Assembly: GCA_000320545.1 (NCBI GenBank)
Contig: ADNK01003472.1
Coordinates: forward strand, 55,973 to 119,972
Direction: 5' to 3'
Length of the DNA: 64,000 nucleotides
Origin: Bigelowiella natans CCMP2755
Taxonomy: Eukaryota > Cercozoa > Chlorarachniophyceae
Shown here piece after piece: positions 34,721-46,127 of this stretch. Within the stretch, counting starts at the first letter, position 1; every line of letters starts with the position of its first letter. A model generated the notes under the pieces. That model made no database searches. It was not told the origin of the DNA and saw only the letters and a program-made list of their open reading frames with translations. Position numbers and translations under genes: made by a program.

Positions 34721-35420
34721 GCGATGGACATTGTGATGACACACACTGGATACCATTTGGAATATCACCCACGTCAAAAGACGCCTAATCCCCTTGATTG
34801 CATATCGATAGGAGGGATAACGCACAACTGCAAAACCCGTGAAATGGAGAAAATAGAGATGGAAGTGTTACGAAACATATCCTTCGAGGACCGCAAAAAA
34901 TGGAGAGAAGGAGTCCAGGAAAGAGAAAGGGCGAAAGAAGAGAGGGACGCCCTCGATGAACTACGATAGCGTGTTCTTCGAAGCAATATTAAGGGGGAAA
35001 TCGTGCGCCGCGTGGAACTTGAACAGGAAAGGCTCGTTGAGGCGGAGGCCATTGCATCTTTCACCAAAAACAAGAGGCAGCGTATGAGAGTGAAGAGGAA
35101 TCTATCCGCCACAAGGCGAGGGTCGAAGCGATACGTGAGAAGGAAGACGCGACCAAGTTTGCGAGGAGGTCGCTCAGATGGAAGTGTTGCCTAAGTCGGA
35201 GATCAGAGATTTGAGAAACATCATCAAACAAGAAATGAGGGGAAATAAGTTGAGAATGATAGGGCGCGACTTGCGGAACACGCTCAAGGCTTCGCTGACA
35301 AAAAGAGAGATTACGGCGATGCAAAGTCACATCCAGCGAGAGGTCAACGCAGCTGCGTTGAAACAGAAGGAAATTGTATACAAAAGTGTCCACGAAGCAT
35401 CTCATGGAATTGGAGCGTAG
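33661..35420 (+). pseudogene. Decayed coiled-coil coding sequence with frameshifts and an in-frame stop
   Basis: A Lys/Glu/Arg-rich coiled-coil reading runs along the plus strand but changes frame several times. Segments: 33661-33867; 33868-34251 (RREKLKEKVIAEKEIEMREN); 34268-34400 (EQFDLKSLEPPALKRITED); 34842-34969 (ISFEDRKKWREGVQERER), which ends at an in-frame TAG, after which the same frame continues (RVELEQERLVEAEAIASF); 35090-35170 in another frame (HKARVEAIREKEDATKF); and 35178-35420 (IIKQEMRGNKLRMIG). A frame change also falls at an A7 run near 34239. A 35-bp tandem duplication sits at 33952-34019. No splice sites explain the changes. It could be a dead host gene or a retroelement ORF1-like product. 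Confidence 0.55.
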
Positions 35421-36312
35421 GAAGAAACAGTGCCACTTGTTTTTAGAATGCATTAATCAAGGTGCACAATCTAGCAATGCGCTCGACTGTGTCAGAAGGG
35501 TGGAGGAGTACAGCTGATTCTCTATTTCTGTGCGAGAACTTTTTTTTGTCATTTCTGCATTTTACTGACATTTACGAGCAACTTGCTCCACTGCACGCAT
35601 ACGATGCAAGCAAATGAATGTGGAACATCAACTCTCTCTCTGATGAGCGAGCAGCTAGCTAGCTAGCGCAGGCGCGCAGCGTAACATGCATGTGCTTTAG
35701 GTCCTACATGTGCCCTACACTGCTGCAATGTGCGTGTACTTTTTGTGCGTCTGTGTGTGGCGATCGAGCATCGCATACATGCATCAAGTGGATCAATGAA
35801 GTTTTGCAACAATCAAAGTATGTGGACTTATGAGTCCCTGTGCATGCACGCGCATGCAAACACAGGTACCCATCCTTCATGTGCACTAAAAAAGGCACAC
35901 ACGTGCTCATTTTACATCCACACATGCACCAAAAAAAACACGACACATATGTGCTAAGAATTGTCATGTGTTGCTGTAGTGTATGCAATTCGAAGGCAAT
36001 GGCACGCAGCATCCGCCCACCTCTAGATCTTAACAGTTCTTGCCATTAATTGCGGTCGTGGCTCGTGCGCTCTGCGTGCACGCACAGAATAAGATCAACC
36101 ACACTAGCAAACACCACGACTCCGCCACGACGCACGCACATGCACCATGCGCATTATGATACGTACGCATCACAATGCATTGGCGCCTGTTTTAATATAG
36201 ACATAGTAATATAATATATATAACATATATCATATTACGTTGTCTATTATTTTTGACATGCCCACATACTCTTTTGTATGAGATGATCATTGCTATAAAA
36301 CATAGCTGCCAC
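35421..36312. other. GC-rich repeat island
   Basis: TAGCTAGC, TGCATG and GTGCA words dominate at 35580-36180, then a palindrome (36196-36250). No gene. Confidence 0.5.
36196..36250. repeat. AT-rich palindromic element, third copy
   Basis: Begins TAGACATAGTAATAT and ends ATATTACGTTGTCTA. It has the same TAGACA/TGTCTA ends as the pair at 27901-28020 but different, still complementary, inner arms. Confidence 0.7.
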
Positions 36313-37027
36313 TCATCGTGATGTTGTAACCCATTGCTTAAGTTTCAGAGCTGTGTCGTCTGATCCGTCATCAATTGTTCCTTCGCGAGAGTTCCAAACA
36401 TTTGCTTGACATTGTGTCTTTCTGTTGTTTGCCGCCAAAGGCAAACCAATGCTGCGAATATGATGAAGGTCCGCTTGATCAACAAAGTGTGATAAACTAA
36501 TTGAAGGTTTTCTGTAGCTGCCACAGGAAAGTATAACCCTCGCTTGTATTTCCCCCTTCCTTGCACAAACAGGAACAGTAGTAGCAGCGTAGGCGTGAGC
36601 AGTGCCATCGAGACCATCCTCAATTTTTGGGCTTGAATCTTTGGGGTTGTCACGCTTTCTTTTTTTTGATTTCTTCTCCTTCTTCTTCTTCTTCTTCTTA
36701 TTTTTTTTTTTCCTTCTTTCCATTAATTCCTGAGGAAGTTAGATGTATGTAAGGCTAGGGCATAATTAGAAACATGTCATTCATCGTGTAGTACCAAAAG
36801 ATGTTCTTCATTCTCCCTCCTGCGCTTCGCAGCTAATTTCTTTGCTTTTCTTTCTCTTTGCTATGATATGAATATTGAATAATTCTTGATGGGATCAAAA
36901 TATCATGATATTACTTACGAGTTTTATCTTTGCTTGCTCCTTTGCAAAAGCAGCCTTTCTTCTTGCTTCTTCCCTCTGTGTTCACAAAAAGACTCTGGAT
37001 ATCGAACAGCACGCTAGCAACAGCAAT

Positions 37028-37066
<39 letters not shown>

Positions 37067-37775
37067 CTACCTTTAACCTATCCTCTCGCTCCTTCCTTAA
37101 CTTTCGAATAGCTGACGCCTCCTGTTTTCTTTTCTCCTCGGAATCTGCAACTCTACGATTCCATGTATACCTTCGAGGAAGGAGAAAAATAGTAGTATTA
37201 GACGGAAAACAGTATTTAGAGAATGGGCTATGATCATTTTAGAAGTAGTAGCGACAGATGGAAAACTACAAAGAATCGAGGGAACTTTCTCAACAACCAC
37301 ATCAAAGTATGGAAAATCATGGTGTCTACCCGCTATCGTATTCTCTTCGTTTGGAATCATCGGAGAGGATCTGCTCAGAAATATGGGTCTCAACGCTATG
37401 ATAGCTTTGACGAACACAACAAACCACCTCGTACACAGCCTGAAGATTCTGAAATTTTTTACTAGCCTCTTCATCGTTTTCATTTTTGTCCGGGTGCCAT
37501 TGTAGTGCGAGTTTTTTGTAGGCTTTCCGAATTTCTGCTTTCGATGCTCCAAACTGAACACCTACCGAACGTCATGCCATGATGATTCACGGGTTCTTCG
37601 TAACACAGCAGCAGCAGCAGCTGGCAACAGGAGCAGCAACCCAACGTCTTATTCTTATCATTTTACCTACGAAACGGTAAAAATCTTTCCAGTTGCCTTG
37701 GTCTTCCTCCTCCCCCTCCTCCTTCTCCTCCTCCTCCTCATTCCTCTCCCTCCCTCCTCGTTTATTGGGTGCCAT
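36313..37775 (-). CDS. J-domain (DnaJ/Hsp40) co-chaperone, Lys-rich
   Basis: Seven exons join in frame to 924 nt, 307 aa: 37775-37667, 37561-37428, 37370-37330, 37170-37071, 36975-36919, 36860-36795 and 36729-36313. The J domain lies near the N-terminus (residues about 30-95): [19 protein letters not shown], then [20 protein letters not shown] with the HPD motif, then [21 protein letters not shown] long charged helix follows ([20 protein letters not shown]), then a poly-Lys stretch and a ~95-residue C-terminal domain with [15 protein letters not shown] and [14 protein letters not shown] that I do not recognise. J proteins stimulate Hsp70 ATPase and deliver substrates. The basic tract suggests nuclear or ribosome association. 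It is divergent from the Lys-rich gene at 38699. Confidence 0.85.
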
Positions 37776-38698
37776 GAATTTATAAACTTAAAATCTTTCA
37801 GAGGGCTTCCTGGAAGGCGATTCTCTTTTCATTGTCAGAGGAAAGAGGGATCATGATCTCGTAGAGAGAGGTAGAGGGGGGGAAGGAGGGAAATGAAGGA
37901 GCAGAGAGTGGAGCTGATTCGGATTGTTGCGGAATTGTTGCAGAATAGTTGCATGAGAATCATTTTTCTCTGTGATATAGTTAGTTAGTTAGTTAGTTAA
38001 TCTTTTCGCGCCCTTGACTTCCCAGCTATGTTGTTACACCGAAGTGATTTTCATAGTGGATGTTGTCTCATAATGGACATTGCGAAAGTCAAAACTTGCA
38101 TATATGTCTCAATATATCCTCGATAGATCTCTTTTTTCATGTCCAGAAACAAATTGTTGCGAGACTCATCTTAAGTCTACAACGTTTCCAACACATCATA
38201 CTACCAGACTAAAATACATACCTACTTCATCATAGATAGTGCATGTTCTGTAGCAACAATACGAGCTCTGCTAACCAAGGATGCGACTCAGGACTTCATG
38301 ATTCTTACAAAACTTCGGTGCGACGTTGTTCATCGACTTCGATACTTCATTGGCGACAAAAAGTCGCACGTCGTATTTGTTATCTTTTTGATGAGTTGTA
38401 GACGGAAACTACTAGGTTACTAGCTTTTATTAGCAAACTAAACAAGTAAAACTACCGCATTGAAATGTACTAACTGCGAGAAAAATATAGGCAGAAAGAC
38501 GATGATTCGATAGATCGAGCTGAGAAAGACCAAACAAACAAACAACTTGCTCCGGAGACTGGAGGAGGAGAGTAACACACCCACTTGCGATTCTTGCCCT
38601 GCTCCCCGAACGAAAGTCAAGCGCATCTCTTAGGACGACGTGAAAAAGTAGCAAGGAGTGGCAAACGAGGAGGAGGAAAATAGTAGAGAAATAAGCAC
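37776..38698. other. Divergent intergenic region, probable bidirectional promoter
   Basis: The two flanking genes start outward from this 0.92 kb. It contains GAG/GGGA purine runs near 37860-37900, a TTAG repeat at 37979-37999 and a 3' stretch rich in GAGGA. Minus-strand frames at 38430-38841 are antisense to the Lys-rich exon. Confidence 0.45.
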
Positions 38699-39795
38699 AT
38701 GGGAAGGAAAGACAAAGACCTAAATCCTTTCGTGGTCTGTGCGAGCGATCCGATTGGGAAAAAGAAGGCGCGCAAGAAAAAGAAGAAAAAAAGGAGCAAG
38801 CACAAAAAGGAAAAAAGGGTATCACTTAAAATCAATGTCACGAAGTAAAAACAATCTTTATTGGAAACCCTAGATGTTCTGTTTTATCCTGGAGCGTTTT
38901 TTTTTTTTTTGCACTTCAGCAGCAACTGAGCGAGCATAATTATAAGTACGTGAATGAGATTTGTTACTCTTAACTTTCAACTATTTAATGTGATGAAAGG
39001 ATGACCCAGATAGTAGCGATAATAGTTCCTTGAGCTCCGGCGTGGAAGATGGAGCATTGGCGAAGGACAAGGTAAAGTTAGGATTAGATTCAGCTGGAAG
39101 GATGCATACTAACTCAAAGGGTGTTTCTTGTTCTGATGCATATCTGTTTTTGCCCTCTTTGTCTCTCGCTGTTTCTCTTTGCATCCACCCAGACTGATCT
39201 AAAGATATTTCAAGAAATGTTTCTTGAGCGCGACACCAGTCAGTTACGAAATCTACGATAAATAGTTTGTTGTCAAATTATGTTCTGCTCGGATTTGGTT
39301 TAATTCGATTCTCACTTTTGACTATAGTTACATATTGCCGGCACATCCAACGCTTCAAATTACTTTATAATGCTGTAATTTAACCTAATGAAACAAGGCA
39401 AGGTTGTTGCAGAAGCATCGGTTTATGATCGTTTCTCCGACAATGAGGTACCAGATAACGTAAGACAAACAAAGGAGAATACTAGTCACAGATTATCTTT
39501 TTTCCTTCGGTACTAGTCTGAAGAGGATGATGAGAGGCAAGGAAAAGTCCGACTTGGACCAGGCCTTCGAAGGGCGGAAGATATGAGCAAGAAGAAAAAG
39601 AAGAAAAAGAAAAAGAAGAGCAAGAAGAAAAAGGAAGACAAGAAAAGGAAAAAGAGGAAGAAGAAGAAGGAGAACAAATCAAAGGACAAGAAAAGAAGAA
39701 GAGAGAAAACAAAGAAGAGTAGCGGCAGCAGTAGCAGTGACAGTTCTTCGTCCGACAGTGATGCCGATGACGGTAGCAGTGATTTCAGAAAATAG
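38699..39795 (+). CDS. Lys/Ser-rich acidic-basic nuclear-type protein, unidentified
   Basis: The ATG at 38699 begins MGRKDKDLNPFVVCASDPIG and a poly-Lys stretch; exon 1 ends at 38818 (GTATCA donor). A middle exon near 39011-39071 reads SSDNSSLSSGVEDGALAKDK. It joins in phase at 39402 (VVAEASVYDRFSDNE, to 39448) and again at 39519 (SEEDDERQGKVRLGPGL). The tail is nearly all Lys, Arg and Glu and ends SSSDSDADDGSSDFRK, TAG. The N-terminal join from 38818 to the middle exon is not in phase with the acceptors I tried, so one small exon may be missing. The composition is that of splicing- or nucleolus-associated Lys-rich proteins; no family is assigned. Confidence 0.6.
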
Positions 39796-40140
39796 ATGCT
39801 GTGTCTTCATTTTATCGTCATCATTCACCATTATTATTAACGCATGAACTACAACATAAATAGAGAAGAGCGTACCGAGACTCATCAATCTCCCATTAGC
39901 CTTTAAGGTAGCGAAGCATGGTGAATGGCTTTATTCCTTCTTACCCCCCTTTCACTTCTCTGAGATCAAAATATGGTAATTAGACGGTCGACTTATTGCT
40001 GGGGATTGCAAAAAGCATGAAGGATGAACTCCCTGGCATGCTAGGGTCATCATCACTTAAATCGACCCACTTCCTAACTCTAAACACAACGGTCACCACT
40101 CGATACAAACTACCACTTCTTATTCTCCCGTTTCTCTCTC

Positions 40141-40178
<38 letters not shown>

Positions 40179-40182
40179 TTAG

Positions 40183-40813
40183 GCATATTGATGAAGGAGA
40201 GGAGTTGGATATCTCAGGAATTCCGAATGAGGAGATTCGAGAAAAGCTCAGTGTGTTTTTCGAGGCTATGCTTTTTCGGAAGGGCCCAGAAGGGGTAGAT
40301 GCACCTCTTAATTGAAATTAAAAATTGTCACGAAAATCAAGCATCCAAAAGCCGTCAGCTTTAGTATTGGCTACATAATACACAAAGCTTATCTTGCTCC
40401 CAATTTTCTCCTTACAATTATCTCGCTGGCAATAAAGCGATTGATATTGAAAATTAGATGCGAAATGGGCTTGTGTGAACTAATAGTGTCTAAATAGATG
40501 TAGTATGGGAGCTAGTATACCGCACAACACCAATTACAACCCGGCCGAAATATGATACATGCTGTTGGTTTTTATTGTACAGGGATGGCAGAAGTCTTAC
40601 AACACACCGCCTTTACTTCCTCTTTTCTCGCCAAACATCGAAAGATATATTTTTAAGCCACAGCCGAAACCTCGGCGACGACTGGATAAGCCGAAAACTT
40701 CTTCGCCTAAGAATGATGCTACTGCTGATTCACAAGGAAGTGGTGACGAGCATGTTCAAAAGAGTTCTGGTAGTAATGAGGGGGAGAATCTATCATCGCT
40801 AATTAAGACTGAA
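40183..40813 (+). CDS. Two exons of an unassigned gene, perhaps the 5' part of the GPALPP1 gene
   Basis: After a CT-rich tract and TTTAG acceptor, 40183-40293 encodes HIDEGEELDISGIPNEEIRE and SVFFEAMLFRKG, ending at a GTAGAT donor. The next exon, from about 40582, reads WQKSYNTPPLLPLFSPNIER, KPQPKPRRRLDKPKTSS and a Ser/Gly/Glu-rich stretch to a GTGTTT donor at 40814. Both look coding and lie on the same strand as, and directly upstream of, the GPALPP1 exons, but the phases between 40813 and 40976 do not match. A start codon was not found. It may be a separate small gene. Confidence 0.45.
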
Positions 40814-40975
40814 GTGTTTGCAGTAGTGACAGAAAGACTACTGTTGTATCTACAATCACTATCGGATTGTGGGTAGAAATGTTAAGCACACATTCCATCA
40901 TAATGTTATATTTATATCGTCACTTTCGCTATCGTTTCTTAGCGGCACACACACATAAAAAAAAAAGTGTCGCAG

Positions 40976-41500
40976 GGCCCGCAATGCCGTCATTCCAGCA
41001 GCTCGAAGAAGCCAAAAAAATGGGTAGTAGTGGACCTAGTAGAAGTAGTTATCACTAGTGGCGTTGGCTGATCCAAGCCCTCATGTGGCAGCATAAGATA
41101 ATAATCTCATTTAATTGATCCATCTGCATTTCTCTTTACAGCGGAGGCCAAAGCGTGGGAAAATACTAACGATAGTGACGACGACAACGAGGAGGCGGAG
41201 GAGGAGGATCTCGGCCCGACGCTACCTGGCCAAAACTCAAAGGAGAAAGAATTGTAAGCAGAATAGTTGCAGCAGTAGTGTTTTGATCGTGTTGTTTTTG
41301 ATGTAACTGTAGAAACCAGGTAAGTCAGTACAGTAGCAAGACATTATGTTGGCACCCACAAAAGCAGTCTGTGGTGCAAATGCAGTTTTTACATGTTTTC
41401 TGCCAAGAAGGACAATGCGTATCTATTATGGGAGTGGTGATGTGAGTGATAGTACAGAGTAGTGATAGTGCTACGAAAAGGTGAGGAAGTGTGTCATTAT

Positions 41501-41541
<41 letters not shown>

Positions 41542-43286
41542 CTCTCTCTCAAACACACACAATACCAAGGGCCTTGGAAAATTTACGGAGAATCCGTGAG
41601 ATCGGGTTAGAACGTAAGAAATTAGAGGCGCTCAAGGTTCTATATACTAAACTTGCAAACAACGACAAGGATTCTGAAAATAAAGAAGAAGAAAGTGATC
41701 ATGATGATGATAGTTGCGAGAATGAAGACGAAAAATAGCAAGATATAGTAAACGTTACCGAATTGATAGGAAAGGAATATCTCACCCACTCAGTGCATCT
41801 GTAAGCAGCACATAACTTGTTCGTTGTAACTGTTGCTGTCCTCTTACTTTAGCCAAAGCGTGAAAACTGGATGACAGTCCTACCAGAAGAAAGAAGTATT
41901 GGCGGTAGCAATCCATTGGAACAGAAAGGACGGACATTCAGCATGAAAGGCGTCAAGAAGCGAGGGGTAGTAGTGAGTAGTATATTTTATGATGAGGATA
42001 ATTGTAATGGGTCTATTAAGGGTAGTATTGTTTGTTTTGAAGGACAAGATGATGATCAACAGTAGTGACTCTACTGATGCAAATTACTACATACTAGGAA
42101 TTGATCACAAACTACTACGAATTATTGTGTTTTCTAACCGAAGGACACAAGTGAGTGGACCATGACACCTGCAGAAAGAAGGCAAAAAGCAGCTGAGAAG
42201 CTGCTTGAGGAAACACATGGTAATACAATAATTTCTGCTTATGTTGTGCAAGAACAATCAGATCCTTAGCAAAGTTAAATATAATAGGGTCCACTTCATC
42301 CTCATCATCAAAGAAGCGTAAGCGCTCTCTGGCTCGGAAGCAACCGCTAAGAATGAAGGAAGAAAGGGTGGAGGCAAATGAATCTATTCAGAAAAAAAAG
42401 AAAAAGACAAAAAAGCAGCTGCAGGAACAAGAACAGCAAAGAGAATCTCTACTCAGCTTACATCAGAGGGAACGTCAGAAGAATAACAGCAAAAAAAAGG
42501 TAGTAGTAGTAGTACTGGTAGTAGTTCTAGTCATTACCATTGTGGAGTAGTAGCTATAGAGCGGCGGCAGTAGGTTGCAGGGAACAAAAGTAGTAGTTAA
42601 CGTGAGATGGTACTGTCCTTGTAGGGTTAGAAATAGACATACCATATCTATAATCTCTCCCGAGGAGAAAGAAGATATTCACATTGCTAGAATGAAGAAC
42701 AGCTATTGGCTATAACACTGCAAATAAACCCCGTCGTCCATATCTGTGATCAATGATTGAATTTTATCAGTTGCCACTTTCCATCGTCTTCACCATTGAC
42801 ACTATCATTATATTGATTATACAATATGCTTAGACGTTCATTTTCGATTTATTGATGTTTGTTAAAAGTCGCATTCTAGTTCGAATTATAGTGATTATCA
42901 ATATCATTTTAATTTCAAATTTAACTTCAGAAGCAAATCGGCGGGACATCAGGATTCAGCTTCCGTGGCATGCGAGAAGATCGTCAATTCAACAAAAAGG
43001 AGGTTGGTAACAGGGATTTTCTTTGTTATTCTTGTGAGTTAGTGGTATGATCTGGTTTCTGTTTTATCAATGAATTTATCAGAAAATAGGAAAAATATAT
43101 CGTTATTCAATTAATTCGCTAAATGTTATAACTTCAGCAACTGCGCGAATAAATTATTAACACATGTAGTACTCACCTGAGTAATCTTAATCCACGATGT
43201 AATGATAGGCAAAGAATATGAAAAACGCTGGCAAGGATCTCATGATGAGCTTCGGGCCTGGATCGCTATACAAATCAGGATTGTGA
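40976..43286 (+). CDS. GPALPP1: GPALPP motifs-containing protein 1 homologue (DUF3752)
   Basis: Exons in order: 40976-41023 with the GPAMPSFQQLEE motif; 41142-41253 ending DLGPTLPG; about 41575-41735, a helical acidic exon; about 41854-41965 with RENWMTVLPEERS and RTFSMKG; about 42149-42220 with SEWTMTPAERRQKAAEK; about 42291-42498, with ESLLSLHQRERQ at its end; about 42932-43004 (SFRGMREDRQFNKKE); and the last, which ends KDLMMSFGPGSLYKSGL, TGA at 43286. The order GPA-P, RE-WMT-LP, W-TP-R, ESL-HQ and a C-terminal FG-G is that of the human GPALPP1/DUF3752 family, whose function is largely unknown (nuclear). The link from the acidic exon, which runs into TAG at 41738, to the next exon is unresolved, and the 5' end may lie in the exons at 40183-40813. 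Confidence 0.72.
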
Positions 43287-44101
43287 CTGACGGCGATTGT
43301 TTGTAAAGAGTTGTCCATTTTTTTGTTGATCAGCAACAGTGGTTCTTTTTTAAATTTTGTTTTTGGTGACCGTGATCTTGAGATCAACACATTCATCATG
43401 TCATGAGTTGCCACATCATTGCTCGCCATGCGTTGAATAAGCTCTTCCAACATGTGTGACGCTCGGTGTGCACGCCACAGACAGAGCAATGTCCATTGCT
43501 AGATTGTGTGCGCGACCTGAACTGAATAACAGTGCAAGAGCGCGCGTGGAACGAATCTAAAGGTCTCAGATTGACTAATTCCCCACAGCCGCGCAGTTAT
43601 GCACAGTCTTCCCTTGAAGTTCACATGTTATTCGAGAAAGTTCTGCGCGTCGCCACTCTCAATGACACACTTCTAGACGACTTATACTGGCACAGCTAGC
43701 AGGCAGCACGACAGGAGAATTGGGACGACGCGCAACAAAAAGAACGCACTACGCAGCTCGTGCAACATGCAAGTGTCCCTGGAAGGTTACAGAAAGTGTC
43801 AGGAACACATGAATAAGAAGAATCACCTCGCATCCGCATCCAGGTGCGTGTATCTGTGCGCATCTACTAGACGTGCGCTGCATATGCCGAATGCTGCATG
43901 CATGTGCATCGACGTCGAGATTGTGATGTCACTCGCCAACTATGCACGCACGGCTTCCAGTCAGCAACCATGGACCAAATAAGTTGACAGATTACATTGC
44001 AAACAAGCTGAGATTTCGTTACACGTAAGTTGTATTTATACTTATACCACGCATGCTACTATCTGAGATGTTGTCATCTCAGAAGATTGTGTGACAAATA
44101 A
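43287..44101. other. Convergent intergenic region with repeat island
   Basis: GPALPP1 and the CobW gene both end here. 43450-44000 is GC-rich with GTGC and TGCATG words, like the other islands. A minus frame at 43300-43489 (MLEELIQRMASND) may be a mobile-element fragment, but its end is antisense to GPALPP1. Confidence 0.45.
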
Positions 44102-44542
44102 CTAAGCTTTATATCCATCACCACTTCCAGCGAAAGCAAATTGCTCTTCAGCTGCAGCTTGATCGGAGCTCTTGGCAATACATGCCTCCGCATCCTTCTT
44201 GATCTCTTCAGGGTTAAGATTTTTACCGATGAACACAAATCGGGAGACACGCTTCTCCCCCCTCTTCCAGTTGACGGTAGGCTCTCCTCCAAAAAGCATG
44301 TGTACGGCCTGTGCCATCCATGAAATGGGTCAGTATTATTTCCAACGTAATAATATATGAGAGCGGCGAGATGCAAAGCAAGAAACCAACACCTGAAATA
44401 CGAATTTCTTCGCCATTCCTTCAATTGCGACGACGCCCTTGCTCCTGTATAAATCTACACCCTTTTCGACCATCATCTTCTGAATGAACTTGTTGAACCT
44501 GTGCAGGTGACATCAATGTTACACATACACACACACACACAC

Positions 44543-44580
<38 letters not shown>

Positions 44581-46127
44581 CGGGAGAGAACTAATTCCTT
44601 GTGTTGAAATTGTACCTTCCCATATCCAACTCGCCGTCCAAAGTAAATCCACAGGAGGAGACGGAATTGTCATGCTCATGTTCTTGATCGAAATTCACAA
44701 ATTCTTCATCTTTCTGGAGGACCTTATCCAGTGAAAATCCACCGATGTCCATTACCTCCGCTAGATCTACTCGCGAGTATTTGGTCTCAATCATCTTGGC
44801 CTCACCGTTCAGAACTCGCACTTGCTTCTTCACTTCTTCAAGACGTTTCTTGTCAACAAGATCCGTCTTGTTTAGGAGCAATACATCTGCAAATGCTACT
44901 TGCTCTACTGCTTCGTTTTCTCCCTGTTTTTCTTCTTTGAGCCTTTCGACGATCCATTTGCAATCGACTACAGTGATAATACCATCAATGCGGAATGCGG
45001 AAGCTACGTCGTCATCTGCGAAGAAGGTCTGAGCAACTGGGGCAGGATCTGCCATTCCAGTTGTCTCGATGATTACACCGTCAAGCTTCTTTCCACCTGC
45101 AATGAGCTTTTGAATTCTTTTCAGAGTCTTGATCAAATCTCCACGGACAGTACAGCAGATACATCCATTATTCATCTCCACCACGTCTTCGTCATCTTTG
45201 AACTTGTTTCTCACAAGCTGGTCGTCAACTCCAACACTACCGAATTCGTTCTCAATTACCGCATACTTTCGTTGCTTCTGCTCCGTGAGGATGTAGTTCA
45301 GCAAGGTCGTCTTGCCTGAACCTGAGAAGTTCGATTTCAACATATCAAAAATTCAATAAGAATGTATGACAAAGAATTTAAACTTTTATACCTAAGAATC
45401 CAGTAAGTACCGTAACCGGAACCTTAGTCTTCTCTACCAATTTACGTTGTCCCTCTCTCATCTCTACGAAGGCCGCAAGCTCTTCTGTGTGGTTGAAAAG
45501 ATTTTTGTACAACTTTGATGGATGTAATTCGTTTGCCTTCGCAGCATCTACAGAGGCAGCTTTTGGTGCCATGAAGTCCACAAGGGCAAATGCACGTACT
45601 GCAAGGACGTGAGCCACACATTCATTTTTCTTCTCGAAATCGCTTGCTCGCTCGAGTAAAACCAGCGCACGCCCGGCATCAGCGGCTGCCCCACCATTTT
45701 TCCCGCCTGCAAGCTCATACATTGCTTTAACTGCAAAGAGACTCCATGCCTTGGCAGGGAGCTTTTTCATTGCTTCAACGGCACCCTTTTGATCTGTCTC
45801 GTCCGCCACCCATCCCAGCTTTTCCAGTTCCTTCTGTGCAGCAGACGCCGACATTGTGGACTCTGATATTGCGGGATGCGAGAACTTGAGAATCTTTAAT
45901 CGCATGCCCTGTGGAGTAGACTCATTATCGGCTTTGATGCAAAGCTCGGGCGAGTCAACAGGGACGTATATCAGTGGTCCGGAACTCAGTTTCACTTGGT
46001 ACGGAACAGATTTTTCCCATCCTGGTTCTTTATAATTGATCTTCACAATGACTCCTGCCTTCCATCCAGAGTCGACTCGACATTGGACGGCAGTACCGAC
46101 ATCAAAACGATATTTCTTATCACTCAT
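44102..46127 (-). CDS. CobW/COG0523 (ZNG1-type) GTP-dependent metallochaperone with N-terminal SH3-like domain
   Basis: Four exons (46127-45392, 45321-44616, 44498-44393, 44308-44102) join in frame to 1755 nt, 584 aa. Residues about 1-70 (FDVGTAVQCRVDSGWKAGVI, YQVKLSSGPLIYVP) form a small beta domain seen in many algal proteins. An alpha-helical region follows to about 230. The G domain has Walker A TGFLGSGKTTLL, the diagnostic GCICC metal motif in NNGCICCTVRGDL, DGVIIETTGMADPAP, TVVDCKW and the guanine motif NKTD. The C-terminal CobW_C domain reads VHMLFGGEPTVNW and RVSRFVFIGKNL. Eukaryotic members (ZNG1) pass zinc to methionine aminopeptidase; others handle cobalt or iron. Which metal and client apply here is unknown. 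The N-terminal fusion is not in the standard family. Confidence 0.92.
44522..44575. repeat. Compound CA/TA microsatellite in CobW intron 2
   Basis: CA then TA run between exons 2 and 3 of the CobW gene. Confidence 0.95.

Noticed and set aside
38430-38841. Minus frames full of Phe/Ser/Leu upstream of the J-domain gene
   Set aside because: Antisense of the poly-Lys exon at 38699-38818 and its 5' flank.
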